This document shows, in pieces, positions 59,901-62,814 of a stretch of DNA of 64,000 nt; position 1 is the stretch's first letter; each line of letters opens with the position of its first letter. The stretch lies in NCBI GenBank assembly GCA_948146395.1, contig OX411557.1, forward strand, positions 30,079,236 to 30,143,235. The letters are read 5' to 3'. Source of the stretch: Fragum whitleyi (Eukaryota; Mollusca; Bivalvia; Cardiida; Cardiidae). Made by a program: the position numbers and the translations under genes. The notes beneath the pieces are model-generated. The model did no database searches. It saw only the letters and a program-made list of their open reading frames with translations, and was not told the origin of the DNA.

Positions 59901-60662
59901 TTGATATTTCATTTTGTGAATAACAGAAGCTTTATTTTCACTTGTGGCTCCACCGCTTGTGAAAATACAATTGTTGTTTACTCAATAATAAATTGATCCT
60001 TCACTGAAACAAAACCATTTTCAACAGTTCAACTGAGTCTATATATCAAGTCAGAGACAATTTTCTTTCAAAGGTAAGATATTGTATCCAAAATATAAAG
60101 ATTCTGACAAAGTTTCATCCAAATCCATGGATAAATGTAGGATATGTGTTAGAAAAATACAGATGGATGCACAGATAGACGACAGACTGACTGGGGTTTT
60201 ACCAAGATATGTCCACCCTCAGCCGCACTGAGCAGCAAAAGACCAGGGCCCAATATTATAAAACTTTTGTTTAATCATACTCAATACAAAATTTTCTCAA
60301 ATTTTAATTTGAGATTAATGCCATAATTCTGTTTTGATAGTCATTTTAATGTATTAACATAAAGGATAATATTAATAAGTTGTTATAAATAACAACTTAT
60401 AAATATTATCTTATTTTCATACATTTATTTGAATTAAAAATTTGAGAAAATTCTTAATTGAGCCCAAGAAAAGTTTTATAACCTCAGGCCCAGAACTTTG
60501 GAGCAATACAGGTATGTTTAATATTTAAGGATAAAGAGCCTACCTTCTCTTCTAAAATAGACACTAAATATATCTGGGAGTTTCTGCATCAATATTTCAG
60601 CCATCTGGATGCCCCCAACAACCACCTTCAAATCTTGCGAGGACATCATGGCTGCTATATGA
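26731..60662 (-). CDS. TRIP12: TRIP12, HECT-type E3 ubiquitin ligase (C-terminal part, 21 exons)
   Basis: Twenty-one exons on the minus strand join in phase into about 1,122 codons ending in TGA at 26731-26733. The order matches vertebrate TRIP12 as I know the family: the MSSQDLK / PDIFSVYF segment, the RLSDVLKRK basic region, the WIKEQ helix, [20 protein letters not shown], the acidic DDD/EE stretch, [10 protein letters not shown], then the HECT domain from about exon 34731-34884 to the end. The HECT part shows [37 protein letters not shown] and [14 protein letters not shown]. The catalytic cysteine is in VMTCVNYL in the last exon. The family transfers ubiquitin through this cysteine and acts in the nucleus in ubiquitin-fusion degradation and DNA-damage control. 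Armadillo and WWE regions must lie beyond 64000. Introns are loaded with mobile elements, and four exons have tandem or partial copies beside them. Identity is very secure; the exact splice sites are my reading. Confidence 0.96.
27108..27250. mobile_element. hairpin MITE
   Basis: Arms AAGAGAGTAATTGTTGATTT and AAATCAACAAATACTCTCTT, then GGTATGAAACTAAAAA and its inverse. It lies in the last TRIP12 intron. Confidence 0.8.
27866..28064 (-). CDS. TRIP12: TRIP12 exon, HECT domain (parent of the 28308-28405 copy)
   Basis: It encodes [20 protein letters not shown] ... [18 protein letters not shown] ... [13 protein letters not shown], a near match to the vertebrate exon. The acceptor is TGTGCAG and the donor G|GTGAGA. 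Confidence 0.96.
28134..28207. mobile_element. ACAAAAGCTATATTTTC hairpin element
   Basis: Arms ACAAAAGCTATATTTTCAC and GTGAAAATATAGCTATTGTT. It lies between TRIP12 exon 27866-28064 and its decayed copy at 28308. Confidence 0.8.
28308..28405 (-). pseudogene. partial decayed copy of the TRIP12 27866-28064 exon
   Basis: The segment aligns with the acceptor and first ~70 bases of the exon at 27866-28064 ([20 protein letters not shown] against [20 protein letters not shown]). It then jumps across 69 bases (23 codons) to a later part of the exon at a shared CCTGA. The acceptor TGTGCAG is intact, several conserved residues are changed, and no strong donor follows. Confidence 0.85.
29372..29583 (+). 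mobile_element. P2-type element fragment
   Basis: One core unit with GGGGCAATAACTC and GAGATCTATCCACC, ending in CCCCCTCTTCTTCAAAGGGG, a hairpin 3' end. It lies just downstream of TRIP12 exon 29616-29729. Confidence 0.6.
29616..29729 (-). CDS. TRIP12: TRIP12 exon, HECT domain
   Basis: It encodes [20 protein letters not shown] ... [14 protein letters not shown], matching [20 protein letters not shown]. The acceptor is TTCATCAG and the donor GAG|GTAATA. Confidence 0.95.
30082..31299 (+). mobile_element. pearl-like element interrupted by another element
   Basis: The head (AAGAGGACCACGATGGTCC) and a first core unit lie at 30082-30338. Core units, a GACGCCCGACAAC tract and 3' hairpin GAGCACCATGTGCTC with GCTAA lie at 30885-31299. 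Between them is a different repeat (30339-30884) with TGACCTTGACCTTTGACC motifs, a GGACAGATG tract and a GGGGGGTATAAT end. Confidence 0.7.
31342..31506 (-). CDS. TRIP12: TRIP12 exon, HECT domain
   Basis: It encodes [20 protein letters not shown] ... [20 protein letters not shown] ... NLEEYLQ in 55 codons, matching NGCSVEDLGLDFTLPG / IELKKGGKD. The acceptor is CATTTTAG and the donor CAA|GTAAGC. Confidence 0.95.
31658..32224 (-). repeat. 63-bp minisatellite made from a TRIP12 exon end plus splice donor
   Basis: Nine head-to-tail 63-bp units start at 31658 and every 63 bases to 32162. The 32162 unit is the true exon end. Each unit holds the coding end ([14 protein letters not shown] on the minus strand) followed by GTAAGTAGGCC, so all nine keep a strong donor. 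The period is 21 codons, so the frame is kept. Units near 32099 and 32036 differ from the rest at several bases. The distal units are nearly identical, with a taac/ctgc alternation that suggests recent homogenisation. The unit at 31973 has an in-frame TAA. Confidence 0.97.
32173..32337 (-). CDS. TRIP12: TRIP12 exon, HECT N-lobe, with amplified 3' end
   Basis: The exon encodes [20 protein letters not shown] ... [19 protein letters not shown] (55 codons), matching the vertebrate LPFYKWMLRQE / HLEDIVRQKKRLEQDKSQ segment. The acceptor is TTCCACAG. The first donor, CAT|GTAAGT, gives the length expected from the vertebrate protein and joins to TEESRQLAL. The frame does not stop there: the exon end and donor are repeated downstream nine times. 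Use of the second or third donor would add 21 or 42 residues without a stop; the fourth and later ones include an in-frame TAA. Confidence 0.94.
32844..32998 (-). CDS. TRIP12: TRIP12 exon, HECT N-lobe
   Basis: It encodes [20 protein letters not shown] ... [17 protein letters not shown], matching GLFPLPFGR / FRFLGKLMAKAIMDFR. The acceptor is TATTTCAG and the donor ATG|GTATGT. Confidence 0.95.
33219..33432 (-). CDS. TRIP12: TRIP12 exon, HECT N-lobe
   Basis: It encodes [20 protein letters not shown] ... [20 protein letters not shown] ... [26 protein letters not shown] is a hallmark of HECT domains of this subfamily. The acceptor is TTTCACAG and the donor CAG|GTTGGT. Confidence 0.96.
33830..34070 (+). 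mobile_element. P3-type repeat end
   Basis: GATCATTGAGATCTATCATC and CTTGAATAGGCTTGAAGATA are followed by a GGACAGACGGACGGACAGAC tract and a GCCCCCGATC...GCGGGGGCATAAAAAG hairpin. The same end occurs at 39115-39372 and 43000-43618. Confidence 0.65.
34731..34884 (-). CDS. TRIP12: TRIP12 exon, start of HECT region
   Basis: It encodes [20 protein letters not shown] ... [10 protein letters not shown]. The vertebrate FFPFDTRQ / FDRDRA / RVAPRLDRKK segment is clearly recognisable. The acceptor is ATTTCAG and the donor AGG|GTAGGT. Confidence 0.95.
35479..35627 (-). CDS. TRIP12: TRIP12 exon
   Basis: It encodes [20 protein letters not shown] ... [20 protein letters not shown], matching the vertebrate [17 protein letters not shown] segment. 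The acceptor is TTTTCAG and the donor GC|GTGAGT. Confidence 0.95.
35690..37812 (+). mobile_element. P2-type tandem element split by a nested pearl-like element
   Basis: Core units with TGCACTGCACTCCCCCTTG, GATATACTCCGGACAAGATT and GGGCAATAACT lie at 35690-35887 and resume at 37503-37812. The gap is filled by the element 35888-37502. A third element (37811 onward) begins inside the next GGGCAATAACT motif. Confidence 0.7.
35888..37502 (+). mobile_element. nested pearl-like element (175-bp core subfamily)
   Basis: The head is AAGAGGACCAAGATGGTCC then CGCTCACCTGAG. The ~175-bp core units carry CCCAGGGTCTTGATATGAAC and GATGATGCTACATACC. A GACGACGCACGACGGACG tract follows, with 3' hairpin TTGAGCACTTTGTGCTCAGG and GTGAGCTAA. 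The core is unrelated to the 145-bp core although head and tail match. The 62815 element has the same core. Confidence 0.78.
37811..39068 (+). mobile_element. pearl-like element, 3' end eroded
   Basis: The head is AACAAGAGGACCCTGAGGGT followed by CGCTCACCTG. Core units resemble the 145-bp type mixed with a longer ~300-bp unit (GGGACCACCCAAGGAATA). It ends in GACGCCGTGACGGACAGC without a clear 3' hairpin. Confidence 0.7.
39115..39372 (+). mobile_element. P3-type repeat end
   Basis: It contains TGACCTTGACAGATG, ATTGAGATCTATCATCAT, a CAGACAGACAGATGG tract and an end GCGGGGGAATAAAAAG. It directly follows the eroded end of the 37811 element. Confidence 0.6.
39573..39650. repeat. two-armed GATCAGACTGCACA hairpin repeat
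   Basis: GGCAGACAATATAGACTAAG ... GTGATCTTAGCCTACACTGC. Confidence 0.65.
39753..39904 (-). CDS. TRIP12: TRIP12 exon
   Basis: It encodes [15 protein letters not shown] ... [20 protein letters not shown] ... YE, equivalent to vertebrate EDPSLDV / LRVLHAISRYWYYLYD. The acceptor is ATTTCAG and the donor GAG|GTAAAA. Confidence 0.93.
40243..40316. mobile_element. ACAAAAGCTATATTTTC hairpin element, diverged
   Basis: GTGAACAACAAATGCTATAT and the inverse CACCTTTTGTTGTTCAC. Confidence 0.7.
40371..40922. mobile_element. mariner-like MITE
   Basis: Left TIR TATACTGTTCACAAAAAGTA then GAGGATA; right TIR ATCCCCTACTTTTTGTGAAC then GGTATA. About 550 bp, TA-flanked, no open transposase. It lies in the TRIP12 intron between exons 39753-39904 and 41228-41340. 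Confidence 0.75.
41010..41165. mobile_element. TTAA-type hairpin MITE
   Basis: Centre ACCGAGGTTTCCTAATGA ... TCATTAGGAAACCTCGGT, with outer GTTCTGCAACATTTC / AAATGTTGCGGCAC arms. Confidence 0.7.
41228..41340 (-). CDS. TRIP12: TRIP12 exon
   Basis: It encodes [19 protein letters not shown] ... [10 protein letters not shown], a variable lysine-rich linker ending in the conserved DELW. The acceptor is AATTCAG and the donor CAG|GTAATG. Confidence 0.9.
41609..42601 (+). mobile_element. P2-type element with CCTACCGG ends
   Basis: The head is AACAAGAGCCATGTTGGACA with GTCCCCTACCGG. Three to four ~150-bp core units (GATGTGCATAATCTACACAT) follow, then a GACGGACGGACAGACGG tract (42483-42556) and the end CCGGTAGGGGACTAAT. 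The two ends are exact inverse matches. Confidence 0.75.
42757..42959 (-). CDS. TRIP12: TRIP12 exon
   Basis: It encodes [20 protein letters not shown] ... [15 protein letters not shown] ... WVQTHTIW. I chose the acceptor ATTACAG at 42960-42962 over a second AG 7 bp into the exon because only the former keeps the frame. The donor TG|GTTAGT joins as W-YRP. Confidence 0.92.
43000..43618 (+). mobile_element. P3-type repeat with tandem TGACCTTGA units
   Basis: About three ~190-bp units with CAGATGACCTTGACCTTGTC and TCATCATGCCAAAT, then a CAGACAGACAAACAGACGGG tract and the hairpin end CCCCCGGATC...GGGGGCATAAAAAG. Confidence 0.7.
43941..44000 (-). CDS. TRIP12: TRIP12 acidic micro-exon
   Basis: A 60-bp exon encoding [20 protein letters not shown], equivalent to the acidic DDEDSDDDGSDEE stretch of the vertebrate protein. 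The acceptor is GATTTTAG and the donor ATG|GTAAGA. Phase 0 on both sides. Confidence 0.9.
44385..44600 (+). mobile_element. P3-type repeat fragment
   Basis: TTGACATTGACCTTGTCAG, GAGACCTATCATCATGCC and a CCCCCCCTCCCC...GGAGGAGGCATAAAAAG end. The decayed TRIP12 exon copy at 44600-44687 starts exactly where this repeat ends. Confidence 0.55.
44600..44687 (-). pseudogene. partial decayed copy of the TRIP12 44818-44952 exon
   Basis: It matches the last ~75 bases of the exon plus the first bases of its intron. Translation reads [20 protein letters not shown], diverged from [20 protein letters not shown]. The donor position has changed from GTAAAT to a non-GT sequence, and the 5' half of the exon is missing. 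Confidence 0.85.
44818..44952 (-). CDS. TRIP12: TRIP12 exon (parent of the 44600-44687 copy)
   Basis: It encodes [20 protein letters not shown] then [20 protein letters not shown], almost unchanged from vertebrate TRIP12. The acceptor is GTTTCAG. The donor CAT|GTAAAT is weak by consensus. A decayed copy of its 3' end lies downstream in the next intron. Confidence 0.93.
44981..45355. mobile_element. TTAA-type MITE split by a SINE
   Basis: The left end TTAAGGTAGTTGACCCGTAA and the right end ATTATGGGTCCACTACTTTAA flank the SINE 45017-45213. The central GAGGTTTCCTGATGAAATTC hairpin lies to the right of the SINE. Confidence 0.75.
45017..45213 (-). mobile_element. SINE nested in a TTAA MITE
   Basis: Minus orientation, with the tail TTGATTGATTGATTGAATGG at left and the body ending GGTGAGAGACAAATTGTC. 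The tRNA head is missing. It splits the MITE 44981-45355. Confidence 0.7.
45794..45997 (-). CDS. TRIP12: TRIP12 exon
   Basis: It encodes [11 protein letters not shown] ... [18 protein letters not shown] ... KVHDLPGG ... [11 protein letters not shown] in 68 codons. The acceptor is TTTCAG and the donor AAA|GTAAGT. It matches the vertebrate ALVHKMNNCL / VKVHDFP / [10 protein letters not shown] segment. Confidence 0.94.
46353..47545 (+). mobile_element. pearl-like element, CCAGTGGAGC subfamily
   Basis: The 5' head hairpin is AAAGCCATGAATGGCTT followed by CGCTCCACAGG. About five ~165-bp core units (AGAGAAATGACCTC, ATTTTTCATCCAATCA) follow, then a CGCACGCACGCACGGACG tract and the 3' end GCCAGTGGAGCTAA. 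It lies in a TRIP12 intron. Confidence 0.72.
47594..47779 (-). CDS. TRIP12: TRIP12 exon (parent of the 48004-48105 copy)
   Basis: It encodes [11 protein letters not shown] ... [20 protein letters not shown] ... [10 protein letters not shown] in 62 codons. The acceptor is CTATTCAG and the donor CCA|GTTAGT. The first 91 bp of the exon with its acceptor are repeated exactly at 48004-48105, on the upstream side in gene order. Confidence 0.93.
47937..48003. mobile_element. ACAAAAGCTATATTTTC hairpin element
   Basis: GAACAACAAAAGCTATATTT ... ATGAAAATATAGCTTTAGTT. It ends exactly where the exact TRIP12 exon copy begins (48004). Confidence 0.85.
48004..48105 (-). pseudogene. exact copy of the TRIP12 47594-47779 exon start with acceptor
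   Basis: A 102-base stretch is identical to 47689-47790: the polypyrimidine end, CAG acceptor and first 30 codons ([11 protein letters not shown] ... HSGL). It is cut off at its downstream side by a hairpin element (47937-48003), so it has no donor. The identity points to a recent event or gene conversion. Confidence 0.93.
48373..48442. mobile_element. ACAAAAGCTATATTTTC hairpin element
   Basis: GAACAACAAAAGCTATATTT ... ATGAAAATATAGCTTTCATT. It is the ~437-bp repeat of the 47937 copy. Confidence 0.85.
48906..49135 (-). mobile_element. old SINE copy
   Basis: Weak match across the body (CTCACACCAATTTCACCACT; CATTAAGTGAGACAGACAAA) and head (CAAACCTGAGACCTCAAG). Confidence 0.45.
49226..49335 (-). 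CDS. TRIP12: TRIP12 exon
   Basis: It encodes [12 protein letters not shown] ... [20 protein letters not shown], homologous to the vertebrate RFVERYF / PALNVLQRLC segment. The acceptor is TTTCACAG and the donor GAG|GTAGGT. The intron on its 5' side carries the Tc1/mariner copy. Confidence 0.92.
49467..51098 (-). mobile_element. Tc1/mariner element with frameshifted transposase
   Basis: A 1,632-bp element flanked by TA on each side, with ~28-bp terminal inverted repeats (CTCAGAACAAGAAGTTAAGC at left; inverse at right ending TGTTCTGAG). It sits in the TRIP12 intron between exons 49226-49335 and 51387-51462. The transposase runs on the minus strand across three frames: 50830-50381 (HTH part), 50451-50029 ([10 protein letters not shown]) and 50144-49815 ([12 protein letters not shown]). 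The motif set fits a D,D34E-type Tc1/mariner enzyme. Confidence 0.93.
49815..50830 (-). pseudogene. broken Tc1/mariner transposase
   Basis: The start ATG is at 50830 ([20 protein letters not shown], an HTH domain), and the C-terminus ends RSYTRY near 49815. At least two frameshifts separate the segments: one between the N-terminal part and the first catalytic Asp (DECR lies in the third frame), and one between the second Asp (DDNARPH) and the Glu (PDLNPIEH). Not functional as read. Confidence 0.92.
51387..51462 (-). CDS. TRIP12: TRIP12 exon
   Basis: A short 76-bp exon encoding [10 protein letters not shown] ... IKTWIKEQ. The acceptor is ACATACAG and the donor G|GTATGT. It joins to the next exon as [10 protein letters not shown], matching the vertebrate IKEQA/RF segment. 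Confidence 0.88.
51843..52070 (-). mobile_element. SINE copy
   Basis: Minus orientation: AGTTATATCACTACCGCTGG, GGTCTACGATTATTAACCCA, GAAAGAATGAGTGCCGCCGT and TGACAGTCCGGCGCGCTACC. It lies in the TRIP12 intron upstream of the 51387-51462 exon. Confidence 0.7.
52071..53026. other. TRIP12 intron, mostly unique sequence
   Basis: AT-rich with one ACCAAGGGTTACGAAC hairpin near 52600-52672. No exon was found between 51462 and 56945. Confidence 0.5.
53416..54355. mobile_element. unclassified TIR element with 6-bp target duplication
   Basis: The 940-bp insert begins CATGGGTGAAAGT and ends ACTTTCACCCATG, flanked by CACTTG on both sides (53410-53415 and 54356-54361). The uninterrupted host sequence (ACACTTGTCC) is visible in neighbouring core units, so the boundaries are firm. 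Inside are a very GC-rich hairpin cluster (53461-53548) and ~600 bp richer in CG than the surroundings. No transposase frame was recognised. Confidence 0.75.
53461..53548. repeat. GC-rich triple hairpin
   Basis: Three successive stems lie within ~90 bp of almost pure G/C: GGGGCC..GGCCCC, CCAGGGC-AAC-GCCCTGG and GGGGGCC-GGA-GGCCCCC, with GGGTCCAGGG occurring twice. Strikingly unlike the AT-rich surroundings. Confidence 0.85.
54473..55568 (+). mobile_element. nested pearl-like element
   Basis: The head is AACAAGAGGGCCATAGTGGC then CGCTCACCTGAA. Six ~145-bp core units (TTTTTGACCCCAGTTGACCC; GGCCTCTAGAGTGCATAC) follow, then a GACGACGGACGAC tract, hairpin TTGAGCACTTCGTGCTCAGG and GTGAGCTAA. It is inserted in the AACTCAAAAAGTGGG motif of the host element. 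Confidence 0.8.
56548..56798. mobile_element. MITE with inverted ends
   Basis: Left CAGTATTTCCCCTAATAATA and right GCGTTTATGAGAAGAAATAT are approximately inverse. It lies beside TRIP12 exon 56945-57200, within ~150 bases of its unusual donor. Confidence 0.6.
56945..57200 (-). CDS. TRIP12: TRIP12 exon with probable GC donor
   Basis: It encodes [18 protein letters not shown], then a Ser/Lys-rich linker and [14 protein letters not shown], matching the basic region of TRIP12. The acceptor is CATGCAG. No GT donor fits; TCAAAG|GCAAGA is a good GC-type donor that joins in frame to the next exon (SK|DSSLKPV). The reading frame stays open beyond the donor, so a longer read-through form cannot be excluded. 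Confidence 0.85.
57434..57598. mobile_element. TTAA-type MITE, complete
   Basis: TTAAGGTATTGGAACC at left and GGGTCCACTACCTTAA at right. The central hairpin ACCGAGGTTTCCTAATGAAA pairs with AATAGGAAACCTCGGT. TTAA ends suggest a piggyBac- or Kolobok-type helper. Confidence 0.8.
57915..58053. mobile_element. TTAA-type MITE, worn
   Basis: AACCTGTAATAATTCCACA, CCTAATGATTCCATTAGGAA and GGGCCTTTACCTTAA match the family. It lies just downstream of TRIP12 exon 58096-58339. Confidence 0.65.
58096..58339 (-). CDS. TRIP12: TRIP12 exon
   Basis: It encodes [20 protein letters not shown] followed by a Ser/Thr-rich low-complexity stretch ending NSAQM. The acceptor is CTTGCAG and the donor AT|GTAAGT. The VMHQMK start directly follows RREG of the previous exon, as in the vertebrate protein. 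The serine-rich part is expected to be disordered. Confidence 0.9.
58498..59682 (+). mobile_element. P2-type element, complete
   Basis: The head contains TCGTATTGCGATGCAATACA and GTCCCCCACCGG. About six ~155-bp core units follow, then a GACGGACAGACGG tract and the end CCGGTAACCGGTGGGGGACT followed by AATA. It is an uninterrupted sister of the 53027 element and lies in the TRIP12 intron between exons 58096-58339 and 60544-60662. Confidence 0.8.
59917..59992. mobile_element. ACAAAAGCTATATTTTC hairpin element, diverged
   Basis: GTGAATAACAGAAGCTTTAT ... GTGAAAATACAATTGTTGTT. It lies ~550 bases from TRIP12 exon 60544-60662. Confidence 0.65.
60246..60492. mobile_element. 250-bp inverted-repeat MITE
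   Basis: Arms GGGCCCAATATTATAAAACT and AAGTTTTATAACCTCAGGCC, with inner AATTTTCTCAAATTTTAATT and TAAGTTGTTATAAATAACAA at the centre. Confidence 0.75.
60544..60662 (-). CDS. TRIP12: TRIP12 exon (first in window)
   Basis: The exon encodes [15 protein letters not shown] ... [16 protein letters not shown], very close to vertebrate TRIP12. The acceptor is TTTCAG before T-CAT and the donor is G|GTAGGC. Phase is 1 in and 1 out, and joins to the next exon as G|GA GTA ATG. Earlier exons are outside the window. Confidence 0.93.
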
Positions 60663-60894
60663 CTGAAATATACATAGAATTGGTACACTAAGCAAACAAT
60701 TATCATTCTAAATGTTACCCGATTAAAGTATTCATAAGTTAGTCATCCTGTCCTGCCAAAAGGAAAAGCTATTTTGCACTTATCACCATACAAAATTAAA
60801 GAATTACTTTTGCATATAACTCAGTAAAATAAATATATTCTTCTACACATACATGACCCTGTGCAAAACGTTTCAAACAATTTTACATGTGTAG

Positions 60895-61166
60895 ATTGAT
60901 TGATTGATTGATTGAATGGAGTATTACGCTGCTTTCAACATTTTTTCAGTTACATCGCGGCAGCTAGAGCACCTGAAAATGGTTTCCTGGAATTTCTCAA
61001 CCACCGCATCCTTTCCTAGCTTCCAGCTGCTATTTCACATAGGTCTACGATTATCAACCCATTGGTGAGCAACAAATAGTCGGAAAGAATGAGTACCACC
61101 GTCTGGGATCAAACCCAGACCTTTAGACTGACAGTCCAAAGTGCTTCCAACTGCGCTATGACGACG
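60895..61166 (-). mobile_element. tRNA-derived SINE, best full-length copy
   Basis: On the minus strand the head starts GCCGTCGTCATAGCGCAG (A box TAGCGCAGTTGG) and has a B box GGTTTGATCCC, followed by the body and a tail of TCAA repeats (CAATCAATCAATCAATC). Use it as the family reference. Confidence 0.82.
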
Positions 61167-61502
61167 GCTTTACATGTGTAGAAGGAAAAGAATCCAATCA
61201 CCCTGCGCATCTGCAGTCTGATAATTCTTAACTTTGCTCTATGACGATATTTATTAGCTTAAAGCATGCCCTGCTAGGCAATCCAGGCTACTCATAATCT
61301 GTATTTAATAGAGCAGGGCTTGTGCTTGACTTTTTAAACCAGGGTTTTGCCTCACATTTCTGAAAATATTCAAAATAATATACTTTGACCCCTAAAATTG
61401 ACTAACTCATGGGTCCCTTTGATCCCTTCAATTGTCAAAATTGTATCATTATACTGCTGCAAAACATAAATGTATTGGAATAAATTCTCTCCTTTATACC
61501 TT

Positions 61503-61713
61503 AACAAGAGGCCCAAGAGGGCCTGTATCGCTCCACTGGATTAAAAATCTCAAGATTTGAAAGAGAGATATTGAAAATAGAAGGTAATGAAAGTGAACAG
61601 CATTCAAAAGGAATTCTGACTTTTTCTAAGTTGAAACTAACTTATGAAGAAATGAACTTACTTAACTAATATGTAGAATTACAAGGAAGCAAACTATATA
61701 GATATCACTTTGA
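61503..61713 (+). mobile_element. truncated pearl-like head
   Basis: It starts AACAAGAGGCCCAAGAGGGC, then CGCTCCACTGG, and lacks core units and a 3' end. A complete element of the same subfamily follows. Confidence 0.6.
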
Positions 61714-62747
61714 AACAAGAGGACCAGAATGGCCATAAACCGCTGACCTGAATTTTATTGATCCAGTGGATCTCATCCAATCCAAATTTCTTGAACAACT
61801 TTAGAAGAGGGTCATGCAAGGAACATTCTGGTAAAGTTTCATTAAAATTGGCCTAATGGTTCAGGAAGATATGTCGTTCAAAGATTTCGGGGTCAAAATA
61901 AGCCCCGCCCTGCCAGCCCATATTTGGGGGTCAATCCAAATTTCTTGAACAACTTTAGAAGAGGGTCACCAAAGGAACATTCTTGTAAAGTTTCATTGAA
62001 ATCATCTCAATGGTTCAGGAGGAGATGTCGTTCAAAGATTTTGGGGTCAAAATATGCCCCGCCCTGCCATGCCCATATTTGGGGATCAATCCAACTTTCT
62101 TGAACAACTTTAGAAAAGGGTCACACAAGGAACATTCTGGTAAAGTTTCATTGAGATCGGCCCAATGGTTCAGGAGGAGATGAGGTTCAAAGATTTCAGG
62201 GTCAAATAAGCCCCGCCCTGCCACGTCCATATTTGGGGGACAATCCAAGTTTCTTGAACAACTTTAGAAGAGGGACACGCAAGGAACATTCTGGTAAAGT
62301 TTCATTAAAATTGGCCTACAGGTTCAGGAGGAGATGTCGTTCAAAGATTTCGGGATCAAAATAAGCTCCGCCCTGCCACACCCATATTTGGGGGTCAATC
62401 CAAATTTCTTGAACAACTTCAGAAGAGGGTCACCCAGGGAAGATTTTGGTAAAGTTTTATTGAAATCGGCTCAATGGTTCAGGAGGAGATGTCGTTCAAA
62501 GATTTTGGGGTCAAAATATGCCCCGCCCTGCCACGCCCATATTTGGTGGTCAATCCAACTTTCATGAACAACTTTAGAAGAGGGTCACCCAAGGAACATT
62601 CTGGCCAAGTTTCATCAAAATCCACCCATTGGTTCAGGAGGAGAAGATGTTAAAGAAAAGTTTACGCACGCACGGACGCACACACGGACGCACAACGGAC
62701 ACCTCGCCATGACAATAGCTCGCTGGCCTTCGGCCAGTGGAGCTAAT
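61714..62747 (+). mobile_element. pearl-like element, CCAGTGGAGC subfamily
   Basis: The head is AAACAAGAGGACCAGAATGG. Six ~155-bp units carry TTCTTGAACAACTTTAGAAG and GCCCCGCCCTGCCA. A CGCACGCACGGACGCACAC tract follows, with 3' hairpin CTGGCCTTCGGCCAG and TGGAGCTAA. Small open frames here come from the repeats. Confidence 0.75.
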
Positions 62748-62814
62748 AAGAGATTCGTATGTGACCTGTCAGGCCAAAAGGGATCATCTGGGAACTCTGT
62801 AAAATGAATATTTG

